From NCBI GenBank assembly GCA_948144175.1, contig CANXME010002409.1, forward strand, positions 1,307,001 through 1,371,000: a DNA stretch of 64,000 nucleotides, read 5' to 3'. Under the pieces are notes generated by a model that worked only from the letters and a program-made list of their open reading frames with translations, had not been told where the DNA came from and searched no databases. Below are positions 52,450 through 63,326 of the stretch, piece after piece. Within the stretch, counting starts at the first letter, position 1; each line of letters begins with the position of its first letter. This stretch comes from Closterium sp. NIES-65. Lineage: Eukaryota; Streptophyta; Zygnematophyceae; Desmidiales; Closteriaceae. The position numbers and the translations under genes are program-made.

Positions 52450-55400
52450 ATGGCTACCCCCAGTGTCCTTGCTTTTGACGCCGAGGGCCGCGCCATTGAC
52501 TTTGAGGTCTGGGTCGACGACATGCAGCTGTTCTTGTAGTGCGATAGGGTAGACGACCTTTCTCTCTTTGACCTTACCTCTGGCGCCGTCCCTGCCCCTG
52601 CTGCTGATGCTGACCCCACTGTTCGCTCCAAGTGGGCCACACGCGATGCAGCTGCACGTCTTGCTGTGCGTCGCCAGCTGCCTACCGCTGAGCGTGCACA
52701 CTTTAGTCAGTACAAGAGTGCCCAGACCTTGTACGACGCTGTAGTTGCGCGCTACTCCTCCCCTGCCACTGCTGCACTGAGCCGCCTCATGCTCCCCTTC
52801 CTCTTCCCTGACCTTGCCGCCTTTCCCACTGTCGCTGATCTCATTACGCACCTCCGCACTAGTGACACCCGCTACCGCGCTGCGCTTCCTGCTGACTTCT
52901 GCGCCAAGAACCCTCCCCCCATGTACATCACTCTCTACTTTCTAGTCACTCGTCTCCCTGACTCCCTTCGTGTAGTCCGGGACCACTTCCTCGCGGTCTG
53001 TCCCACCACTCTCACAGTCAACAGCCTCGAGAAGGCCCTCCTAGCGGCGGAGAAGAGCATCGTTGCTGTAGGAGCCTCTCGAGGTGACCCCCGCGCCCCC
53101 ATCTTTGAGGGGTGTTCTCCTTCCCCTCTCTTGCCCTCTGTAGCCTCTGCCGCTACGGCCGACCTCATTGGTCTTGAGTCGGTCGGTGCGGCGTCTGCCC
53201 CTAGCGGGAGACGCCGCTCTGGCAAGGGCAAGCGGGGCAAGGGAGCGGGTGGGGCCAGCGGGGGCGGTAGAGGTGGAGGTGGAGGCGGCGGAGGGAGTGG
53301 TTGTGGCGGTGGAGGTGGTGGCGGGGGTAGGGGTGCTAGTGGCGGCAGTGGAGGCGGAGGTGGCGGCGGCGGTGGCGGTGGGAGCGGAGGTGGCGGAGGC
53401 GGTGGCGGTGGAGGAGGAGGCGGGGGTGGCGGTGGTGGAGGTGGTCGGAGTGGCGCTTCGCAGCGGAGCAGCACTGGAGGTGGTCAGCGCCAGCAGCAGC
53501 AGCAGCAACGTTCTCGCGACGTCCCCACCCCTCAGCAGCTCAGTGAGTGGTACACGCAGCGTCAGCGGGGTGGGAGTTTTGGTCCTTGCACCTACGTTCT
53601 TCGCACTGGCGACCGCGCTGGAGAGCAGTGTGGGGGTACCCACTCCGCCCAGCGCTGCTTTGGCCGCCTGACGGACGCTTGACGCCAGCAGTTCCCGGAG
53701 GCCGCGGAGATCCCCCGCTGGGGAGAGCTGTCTAGGGCTGGTGTAGCTATTTTTGATCTTGACTTTGATGCTATCCTTGCTGCTATATATGCTGTGACCA
53801 TTAGTGATGAGGGTGACTGTTACCGGTGTTTCCCGGCCGACCCGGGCATTGAGGCTGCTGCTCTAGGTGCCAGTGCGTCTGTGCTCTCAGGTACTGGTGA
53901 GGCTGCTCTCTCAGGTACTAGTGAGTCTGCGCTCTCAGGTACTGCGTCGGCCTCTGCCTCCCACACCTTCACCCTTGACTCTGGAGCGTCTCGCTCCTTC
54001 TTTCGGGACCGCACCACACTCACGCCGCTTAGTCGGCCGGTTGCGGTGTCCCTGGCTGACCCCTCTGGGGGTCCTGTCCTGTCTCGCTTCTCCACAGTCC
54101 TTCCGTGTCCGGCGGCTCCCTCTGGCACCTTGTCTGGTCTCTACCTCCCCTCGTTCTCTACGAACTTGGTGAGTGGTGCTGACCTACAGGATGCGGGAGT
54201 CCACCAGTTCACCCCTGCTCGTCAGCGAGTGACGCACTGCACAGAGGCTAGCACAGGTCGTCACCTGGCTACGTTTACACGTCAGCCAGGGTCGAGCCTG
54301 TACACGCTGACCACTCCTTCTCCTCCAGTTCCTGAGTCTGGTAGGGTCCCTTCGTCAGGTCAGGTGTTTGCTGCAGCGTCCAGGTCTGGTCCTGAGTCTG
54401 CCCCCTGTTCGTGTCGTCGCCTGTCTCACGAGACTCTCCTCTGGCACCACCGCCTGGGTCACCCCTCTCTGCTTCGGCTCAGAGGCATGGCCTCCCGTCT
54501 CCTTGTCTCTGGTCTCCCCAGGTCCCTCCCTCCCCTTCCTCAGGGCCCTGGCCCTGCCTGTGTCCCCTGTGTCGAGGGACGCCAGCGTGCTGCCCCTCAC
54601 TCCTCCCAGTTTCCTCCGATAGAGGCTCCGTTGCAGACGCTTCACATGGACGTGTGGGGCCCTGCCTGCGTCCGTGGACTCGGTCACGAGCGCTACTTCC
54701 TGTTGGTGGTTGACGACTACTCGCTTTACACCGCGCTCTTCCCCTTGCGCAGCAAGGGTGATGTTAGTGAGGTGCTGATCGACTGGATCCGCGCAGCTCG
54801 TCTCCAGCTCAGGCAGAGCTTTGGCTCGGACTTTCCTATGTTGCGTCTGCACTCGGACAAAGGCGGAGAGTTCTCCTCTGGCCTTCTGCGTGCCTACTGT
54901 TGTGCGCGAGGCATCCGTCAGACCTTCACGCTTCCGGACTCATCGCAGCAAAATGGGATTGCAGAGCGCCGCATTGGCATGGTCATGGACGTCGCTCGTA
55001 CGTCTATGATGCATGCGGCTGCCCCCCATTTTCTGTGGCCGTTTGCGGTCAGGTACGCGGCGCATCAGATCAACCTCCACCCCAGGGTCTCCAGGCCGGA
55101 GACCTCCCCAGCCCTGCTGTGGACGGGGAAGGTTGGCGATGCGTCGGCGTTCCGGGTCTGGGGATCTCGGGCGTTTGTCCGCGACTTGTCTGCGGACAAG
55201 CTGTCCCCTCGCGCTGCTCCCTGCGTCTTCCTGGGGTTCCCCCCCGACGCCCCTGGGTGGCAGTTCTACCACCCCACCTCTCGCCGTGTTCTGTCCTCCC
55301 AGGACGTCACGTTCGACGAGTCCGTCCCCTTCTACCGCCTCTTCCCCTACCGCACTCCTTCCCTCCCGCCGCCACCGCACTTCCTTGTGCCAGGTCCCCC

Positions 55401-58362
55401 CCCGGTAGACCCCCTTCCCCCTCAGGGTCCTGCCCCTTCAGGTGTGTCCCAGGTAGATGCAGTCGAGCCGGTCGAGGTTGCTGGTGACTCAGGTACTGCT
55501 AGGGGTGCTGAGCCTGGGGGTGCTGAGCCTGGGGGTGCTGACTCTGGGAGTGCTGATTCTGGGGGTGCTGAGCCTGGGGTTGCTGAGCCCGGGGGTGCTG
55601 CCTCTGGGGGTGCTGAGCCTGGGGGTGCTGACTCTGAGGGTGCTGCGCGCGTGGGTGCTGAGCCTGGCGGTGCTGAGCCTGGGGGTGCTGCGTCTGGAGC
55701 TGCTGAGCCTGGAGGTGTGGAGCCTGCGGCCACTGGACCTCCCCTTGTGGCGTCTGGCGGTACTGGGCCTGGAGGTTCTCCGGGTGTTTCGTCTCGGCGG
55801 GAGCCACTCTCTCCACAGGAGCTGCGTGAGTGGTTTGCTCGCCGCTGGAGGCGTACTGCTGGAGCTGGCGCTTCTTCGGCCGCTGAGGGTGCTGGTGCCG
55901 CCGGTCCCGGAGCTGCTGGGCCTGCGGGTCCGCCTGGAGCTGGAGCTGCTGAGGGTGTTGGTTTTGAGACTACTACTGTCCGTCCTGGTGGTGGTCGTGC
56001 TGCGGGTGCTGCTGGCGCTGCTGGAGGTCCTGCCGCTGGAGGTGCTGTTGGCGCTGGTGCTGCCGGAGGTGCTGAGGGTGCTGGTGCTGTCCCTGCTGTG
56101 TCTGGTGCCGCCGCGCGGCCTCGCCCGTACTTCGTTCCGCTCCTTCAGCAGGTTCTTGGTCTTCCTCCTCTCTTAGAGGGTCCACCGCCTGTCCAGTCGC
56201 AGTCACAGTTACCGCCGGCCTCCCCACTGCCTTCTCCCTCTCCCTACACTAGTCCTACTGGAGGTCTTGCTGAGCGTCGTGAGCCTGCGTCTCGTCCTGC
56301 GTCGCCTGTTCGTGCTGCTCGCACTTGTGGTCGTAGTTCGCGTCAGCGTCCTCCTCCTGTCCCTGGCACGCACCGGATGTCTCTGCGTCCGTCCACTGCT
56401 CCTCTGCGTACCCCTTTGCCTTCTCCTCTTGAGTCCTCTCTTCCTGCGCTTGCCGACCCGGAGTCGGACTCTCTTCGCGCTGCCAGTCCTACTGTCACGC
56501 GTCTCCTTGCTACTGTCGTCACTGACCCCTCTTTCGAGTCCATTGCTGCGTCTGCGCTTGTTGCTGAGCTCGTCGACTTTGCTGCTCGCTGTCGTCTAGA
56601 CTACGCTGCCAGTCTTGTTGCTGAGTCTGCGTCTGTCTGTCCTCCGTCCGTCGGGGGTGAGTGTGCTCTTGGCACGGACGTCCTTGAGGACAGGCAGGAG
56701 GAGTTCTAGTGTCTGGCTGCTGCTTCACCTCATCTCGCGTCTGTACTGCTTGCCCCTGAGGGAGACCCGGATGCACTAGACATCCCGACTCCGCGCTCTT
56801 ACGCGGAGGCCGTAGAGGGTCCCTACTCCTCTCAGTGGCAGGCAGCTATGGATGCAGAGATGGCTTCCTGGAAGTCCACAGGCACCTACGTTGACGCGGT
56901 TCCCCCTCCTGGGGCGAACATCGTCAGTGGGATGTGGATCTTCAGGGTGAAGCGGCCGCCGTGCTCTCCACCTGTCTTCAAGGCGCGGTACGTGGCTCGT
57001 GGCTTCAGTCAGCGGCAGGGAGTTGACTACTTTCAGACCTTCTCTCCCACCCCGAAGATGACCACTCTTCGGGTGCTGCTGCACATAGCCGCTCAGCGCG
57101 ACTACGAGCTCCACTCTCTTGACTTCAGCACTGCTTTCTTGCAGGGTAGCCTGCACGAGGAGATCTGGCTGCGCCGTCCACCTGGCTTCACTGGGACTTT
57201 CCCTCCTGGCACCCAGTGGAGCCTCCGACGGCCAGTCTACGGTCTCCGCCAGGCACCGCGTGAGTGGCACGACAGACTGAGGACTACGCTTGCGGCTCTT
57301 GGGTTTGCTCCCTCTACTGCTGACCCGTCGTTGTTTTTGCGCACCGACACTTCTCTGCCGCCGTTCTACATCCTCGTGTACGTCGACGACTTGGTCTTTG
57401 CCACAGCGGACACTGCTGGACTCGCCTACCTGAAGTCCGAGCTGCAGAAGAGACACACGTGCACAGACCTGGGTGAACTGCGCAGCTACCTTGGCTTGCA
57501 GATCACTCGGGACAGAGCACGCCGCACCATTACCTTGACTCAGTCACACATGGTGCAGCAGGTCCTGCAGCGCTTCGGCTTCACGTACTCCTCGCCTCAG
57601 ACCACTCCTCTGTCTACTCGCCACTCGCTCTCAGCTCTGCCTTCGGATGAGTCCGTAGAGTCGAGTGGCCCGTAACCAGAGCTTGTTGGCTGCCTCATGT
57701 ACCTGATGACCTGCACACGACCTGACCTTGCATACCCTCTTAGCATCTTGGCACGCTATGTTGCTCCTGGGAGACACCGACCAGAGCACATGGCTGCAGC
57801 GAAGAGGGTGTTGCGCTACTTGTGCAGTACGTCGGGCATGGGGCTAGTGCTTGGAGGGCGGAGTCCAGTGGTCCTCACTGGGCACGCGGACGCTTCTTGG
57901 GCTGACGACCAGGCTACGCAGCGGTCGTCGCAGGGTTACACCTTCAGTCTTGGTTCCGGCTCTGTTTCGTGGCGGGCTACTCGATCGTCTTCTGTTCTCG
58001 GCTCCACTTGTGAGGCTGAGATCTACGCCGGGGCCATGGCTGCTCAGGAGCTTCGCTGGCTCACCTACCTGCTGACTGACCTTGGAGAGCCGCCTCGTTC
58101 TCCTCCAGTGCTGTACGTAGACAACAAGGCCATGCTGGCCTTGTGTCGAGAGCAGCGCCTGGAGCACAGAACGAAGCACATTGCTCTCCGCTACTTTCTT
58201 GCTCGTGAGCTGCAGCAGCGTGGTCAGTTGCGACTTGCGTACGTGGCCTCTGAGGCCAACACTGCTGATGTTTTCACCAAGGCACTTCCGCCTTGTGATC
58301 ATCAGCGTTTCTGTACTCAGCTGGGACTTGTCCCAGTCTTGCCTCACTTGCTCACCGCTTGA
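52450..58362 (+). pseudogene. Gag-Pol of copia C with four in-frame stops
   Basis: One frame runs from ATG 52450 (M-A-T-P-S-V-L-A-F) to 58362. Stops: TAG 52537, TGA 53680 (Trp in G), TAG 56707 (Gly in G), TAA 57673 (Tyr in G). Domains: Gag; Gly-rich tract (53220-53450); P-Q-Q-L-S-E-W-Y; zinc cluster C-x13-C-x3-H-x4-C (about 53587-53660); protease D-S-G-A-S (53977); GAG-pre-integrase; integrase H-M-D-V-W-G-P, H-S-D-K-G-G-E-F, Q-Q-N-G-I-A-E-R-R; a repeat linker A-E-P-G-G (55500-55700) with P-Q-E-L-R-E-W-F; RT Y-V-D-D (57379-57390); RNase H to A-D-V-F-T-K-A-L. All catalytic motifs remain. I call it a pseudogene because four stops would have to be bypassed. Confidence 0.92.
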
Positions 58363-58578
58363 CCTTACTTGTACTCTTGCATATATATATATATACCTGC
58401 TCTTGCTTGTTTAGACTTATATATATATGTCTCCTCCTGCATGTGAAATGGCCTTGTGGCCTTGACCTTGTGCTCAGACTGTGTGGTGACGTTGTGATCC
58501 ACCCTGAGCTTGCTTTGCTTTGCTTTGCTTGACTGGTCTTGTGACCCCTTGTTCTCCCCCACTTTGCCTATGGGAGTG

Positions 58579-58709
58579 TGTCAGAACATTAAAGCTTATG
58601 CTTGTGTGTAGGCTATAGTGGGGTATCCCATAGGGGGTACAACCCAATTAGGGTTAGTACTTGTACCCCCTTCACTCATAGTTCATTCATTCTCCTTCTA
58701 TTCTTCTCA
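58579..58709 (+). repeat. 3' LTR of copia C (131 bp)
   Basis: Four differences from the 5' copy (TTAAAG for TTATAG, CTTGTG for CTTTTG, CCCCCTT for CCCACTT, CTCCTTC for CTCGTTC). Confidence 0.95.
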
Positions 58710-61700
58710 GGCTACACCGACAATTCTACATGCGACAACGGCGGCAGCTACAATTAACCTCGAAGCAGTGAAGCTGAGGCTACCGGAGGCGTTCGATCCT
58801 ATAGTAAAAAGGAACGACGTTCGTCGATTTGTAGCTGAACTCGAAATTTACTTCGAAGTCGTTAGATGCACGACCCCGACAAAAGACGCAATGCGCATAC
58901 GGCTCGCAGCAACATTGTTACGAGGCCCAGCTCTAGAGTGGATCAACAACAGAATAGTCCAAGGCGAGGGGACGTGGTCGCAGGTTCCGGCAGCACTGAT
59001 CGAACAGTTCGACACGTTGAACAGTAGCTACTACGGAACACGACGCAACAAGCCAACTAGTGGCATGGGGCGATTGGCACCACCCACGACTGCCGACCCG
59101 ATGGAGAACGACGAGGGCGATGTGGAGCAGCGGCTAGCAAATAATGAGACGTGCAAATTTTGCGGCGCTACAGGACATCGTATCTTGGCGTGTTGGAAAA
59201 TGGAGAGAAGGTGTGCGGAGCTGAAGGACAAGAACAGTGCGGCACCCCCGAAGCAGAAAACGGACAACGTGGCAACTTCGGAGAGGGCGAAAAAAGGAGA
59301 ATATGGTGGCGCAAATTTAAAACGTCACGACCAGCCGGCACCAGGGGAAATCGCCGAGACTAATGGAGGATCCGCGAAACAAGACCCTGCACCGACCGGG
59401 AAACTCCAGCCGTATACCCCGACAAGTAAGAATATTACTTCTCGTGGGTTTCAAGCCTTTATTAAGGGAGAGTCAGAAATTAAACCGGTACCGGGTATTA
59501 TGGGGACCCTACTCCAGAGCGCTAATACGGGTCGAGCGTTCCGAGGAGTTAATATTATCTCCCAGCAGCACTGTTTAAAGGCTCCCTGTTCCCCACAGAT
59601 GAAGCCTACACAGCTGCAAAGGCTTAGTGGAAGGTTCCAGGCCCAAGAGAAGCCGAATCGGCCTCGGATAAATCCTTCTAACCTTTCTCAGTTGAAAACT
59701 AACACTGAAGCTGCATCTTTGAGCGCAGGACCTAGGGATAACATATTCGACGTACCCTACGATCCTATAAGCGATACCATCTACGGATACTCGGAGCAGC
59801 AGCAACCACTAGTACTCGAGGTGATCTGCAACGGGCGTCGCCTCCAGGCCCTCGTGGACAGTGGTGCGTCCCACTCAGTGTGCGACCGCGGGACGTTGGA
59901 GAAAATTGGAGAATCCTAAGAAGAAACCCAGTTTACAGCAACGATGGTGGACGGTACGAAGCTTCCCATCCACAGAAAGTCAACACTGCAGCTGCAGATA
60001 GGGGCGTTGAGGTGGAAGCCGACGTTGCCGATCACGAACATCAAGGGATTAGATTTCATCTTGGGGCAAGATATTCTGAAGCGGTTCAACCCCAAGATCG
60101 ACTGGGTCAACCGGAAAACATGCATCTACAACAACGGGAAACGAGTGGAGCTGCGAAGCTTGACGGATACAGGGAGCGTTCCTGAAACGACACTGGCACG
60201 GTTCGAACGGACAGTGAACGAGAGTAACACGGGTTACTTAGCACTGGTTATAGCAGCAGCAGAGGAGGTCTTGGAGCAGTACAAGGATATAATGCCCGAC
60301 GACCTACCCACAGGCGTATCTCCAGCACGCACCCACGAGCACGAGATCGTGGAGGAACCAGGTGCGAAACCCGTCTCACGTGCACCATACCGACTGAGTC
60401 CAACTGAACTGACAGACATGAAAAACAGATAGAGTATCTACTAGACAGACAACTGATCCGCCCATCCACCTCTCCCTACGGTGCACCAGTTCTCTTCACT
60501 CCAAAGCCAGACGGTAGTTTACGGATGTGCATCGACTACCGCGCACTGAACAAACAGACAACTCCGTCCACAAGACAGCGTTCCATACCAGATACGGCTC
60601 CTACGAATACTTGGTGATGCCGTTCGGACTCTGCAACGCACCAGCAACGTTTCAGGCGGAGATGAATCACATCTTACGACCCCTGCTGGACGAGTGCGTG
60701 GTGGTGTACCTGGACGACATTCTCATCTACTCCAAGAACATGAAGGAGCACGTGGAGCATCTGCGGAAGGTGTTCGAGATCCTGCGGAAAAACAAGTTCT
60801 ACGTGAAGCTGACTAAGAGCGACTTCGCCCTGAAGAAGGTGCAGTTTCTCGGGCACATGGTGAGTGCCGAGGGCGTAGACGTGGACCCACGGAAGATCGA
60901 AGCCGTCAAGAAGTGGAAAGTACCAGAGAACGTGAAGGAGTTACAGCAGTTCCTAGGCTTCGCCAACTACTACAACAGGTTCGTGCCGCAGTACGCTAAG
61001 ATAGCAGCGCCACTGACCGACCTACTGAAAAAGGATACGCCCTACAAATGGGATACCCTTCATCAGCAAGCCATGGAGCAGCTACAGACAGCACTGACTA
61101 CAGCGCCAGTACTCATCTTGCCGGATCCAGACAAGGACTACGTGGTGGAAGCAGACGCTAGTGACCAAGCAGTCGGAGCAGTACTGATGCAGGATCGCGG
61201 ACGCGGTTTGCAGCCCATCGCCTACCTTAGTAAGAAGCTACACGGAGCAGAACTAAACTACCCCATTCACGACAAGGAAGCCTTAGCGATAGTCATAGCC
61301 TTCAAGGCGTGGAGGTGTTACCTAGAGGGAGCCAAGACTACTCTCTATACTGACCACTGCAGTCTCAAATACCTGAAGTCACAGCCGACACTCTCACGAC
61401 GACAGGTGCGGTGGGTGGACTTCCTGGAAACTCACTTCCACTACGACATCGTCTACAAGCCCGGGCTACACAACAAGGCAGACGCGTTGAGCCGCCCCGG
61501 ACATGTCGCAGGCATCCAGCTCGACGGGATGAACCCTCTGCTCAAGGGTCTATTCCAACATGGGTACTCCGTGGACGCAGAGATTGCTACAGCACAGACC
61601 AAGAAGCTATTACAGTGGGAGAAAGACTTAGCTGTAAGGAAGGGTTCATGAAAGATTTGGGTACCGAATTACGCCCCGCTACGGCCGATCCTATTGGAGG

Positions 61701-62948
61701 AGTTTCACAACGTACCATACGCGGGACATTTCGGGAGCAACAAGACGTTAGCAGGGATAGCAAAGTATTACTACTGGCCCGGGATGGCAGCAGACGTGCA
61801 GCAGTTCGTCACCTCATGCGACACGTGCCAGCGGATGAAGAGCAGCAAGCAGAAAAAAGCAGGGTTACTTCAGCCTCTACCCGTACCGGAGTAGCCATGG
61901 CAGGTCGTTAGCCCCGACTTCATCACAGGACTTCCTTCGACCTCACGGGGACATGATCCCATCCTCGTGGTGATCGATAAGTTCTCCAAAATGGGTCACT
62001 TCATACCGACCAACGCCACAGCTACAGCTGAAGCAACTGCTCGACTCTTCTTCGACCACATCATCACCATCCACGGCATCCCCGCTACACTCATCTCAGA
62101 CAGAGACCCCAAATTCACGAGTAAGTTCTGGAAGGAGCTCATGGGACTGTTGGGGACAAAGCTTGCAATGTCTTCAGCATACCACCCCCAGACTGACGGA
62201 CAGACAGAGCGACTCAATCAAGTGGTTGAACAGTTACTGCGCACAGCTTGCAAGGACGACGTCAGCCACTGGGACACACAGTTACCGACCCTAGAGTTCG
62301 CTTACAACAACGCATCACATGCGGCCACAGGAAAAACTCCTTTCTTCCTGTGTTACGGACGGGAACCACTCACACCACAGCAGCCAACCACACCGGCATA
62401 CGTCCAAGCCGCACATGACTTCGTCACCACCATGCAGCAGCTATGGGAGAAGACTCAGCGACCTCTCACAACGATGCAAAACTCAGTAGCAGTCGGAGAT
62501 CAGGTGCTTCTTGACACGCGCAACTTGAACCTGTCTCACCTCCCATCCAAACTCCGGCCTCGCTTCTGTGGCCCTTTTCTCGTTGAGGCACAGGTGACAC
62601 CAGTTACATTCCGCTTGCGCTTACCAGATACATGGAAGCTTCACAATGCTTTCCATGTCCAGCTACTGAAGCCCTACAAGGACCCCAACCAACAGTTCCA
62701 GGGACGGCAACTACCGCCACCACCACCTGTTCTCATACAGGATGAACCCGAGTACGAGATCGAGCCCGTTCTCACCCATCGGCGCCGCGGTGGCAAGACC
62801 CTCGAGTTCCTGATACGCTGGAAGGAATACGACCCCACTGAGGACAGTTGGGTTGCAGAAGCTGATATGGGCAACGCACGCCGTGCTCTCAAGGACTATC
62901 TTGTCAAGCAGGGTGTATCTCACGCCACCCAGCTTTGAGGGGGGGACG

Positions 62949-63321
62949 TGTGAGAGTACGACGGCTTATGCCAGCTATGCTTGCTTGCCTCTACTTTATC
63001 ATGCTATTTCTAGCATAGGATAATTATATGCATGCATGAATTGCTTGATTTCCTAGGCTAGGTGCTTTCCTATATTTTATTATAGTTATAGCACCGAGCT
63101 AGGTTGCGTGCACCGAATTCTGGCTTTTCGGTTGCCACCGAATTGCCTTCTACCGAATTCGGTAAGGATCTGTTCGGGACGCTTCGCGACCCGCGGAACC
63201 TTCGCGTAACACCTGGTTACGGGGCCTTGTGTCGAGCCTATATATAGCCTCGTGTTGTACCCAGGTGATCATTCAATTCAATTTGAATCATCTTTTCTGA
63301 GCTCGATCCCAGATCCTCACA
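62949..63321 (+). repeat. 3' LTR of gypsy B (373 bp)
   Basis: Matches 50340-50712 apart from about three bases (near 63254 and 63268). TATA box copy at 63239-63246. Confidence 0.95.
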
Positions 63322-63326
63322 CGGCA

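Larger units (their letters stand above)
51303..58709 (+). mobile_element. Ty1/copia element C, full-length, TSD GGCTA
   Basis: Two 131-bp LTRs (51303-51433, 58579-58709) are flanked by GGCTA at 51298-51302 and 58710-58714. PBS TGGTATAGAGCAGG is at 51434-51447. It is inserted in the Gag of gypsy B; removing it plus one GGCTA rejoins that frame. It is the closest full-length relative of G. LTRs differ at about four positions by eye. Coding is interrupted by four nonsense codons but no frameshift. Confidence 0.95.
51143..62938 (+). pseudogene. Gag-Pol of gypsy B, split by C and otherwise damaged
   Basis: Gag starts at 51143 (M-E-G-K-G-D-I-S), is cut at 51302 and resumes in frame at 58715 (T-P-T-I-L-H-A-T). 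It has CCHC C-K-F-C-G-A-T-G-H-R-I-L-A-C (59152) and protease L-V-D-S-G-A-S (near 59854). A TAA at 59917-59919 follows, then a frame change near 60425. In RT, R-A-L-N-K-Q-T jumps straight to V-H-K-T-A-F (near 60560), deleting about 40 codons including the motif-A Asp; Y-L-D-D is at 60707-60718. RNase H runs to a stop near 61650. Integrase (C-D-T-C-Q-R-M-K) has a TAG near 61892, then D-R-D-P-K-F, H-P-Q-T-D-G-Q-T-E, and a C-terminal chromodomain (L-E-F-L-I-R-W-K-E-Y) to 62938. RT cannot be active. Confidence 0.9.
50340..63321 (+). mobile_element. Ty3/gypsy chromovirus B with nested C, TSD CGGCA
   Basis: Two 373-bp LTRs (50340-50712, 62949-63321) have TGTGAG...CTCACA ends. CGGCA lies at 50335-50339 and 63322-63326. 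PBS-like TGGTAATCAGAGCGGG starts at 50715, and PPT GAGGGGGGGACG directly precedes the 3' LTR. LTRs differ at about three positions by eye. Without C the element is about 5.6 kb. It is inserted in the protease gene of copia A. Confidence 0.95.

Noticed and set aside
52450..58362. Reassigned stop codons (alternative nuclear code)
   Set aside because: TAG, TGA and TAA all occur, at sites where relatives have different residues (Trp, Gly, Tyr). Host genes show no internal use, and the YHYH TAA stands alone.
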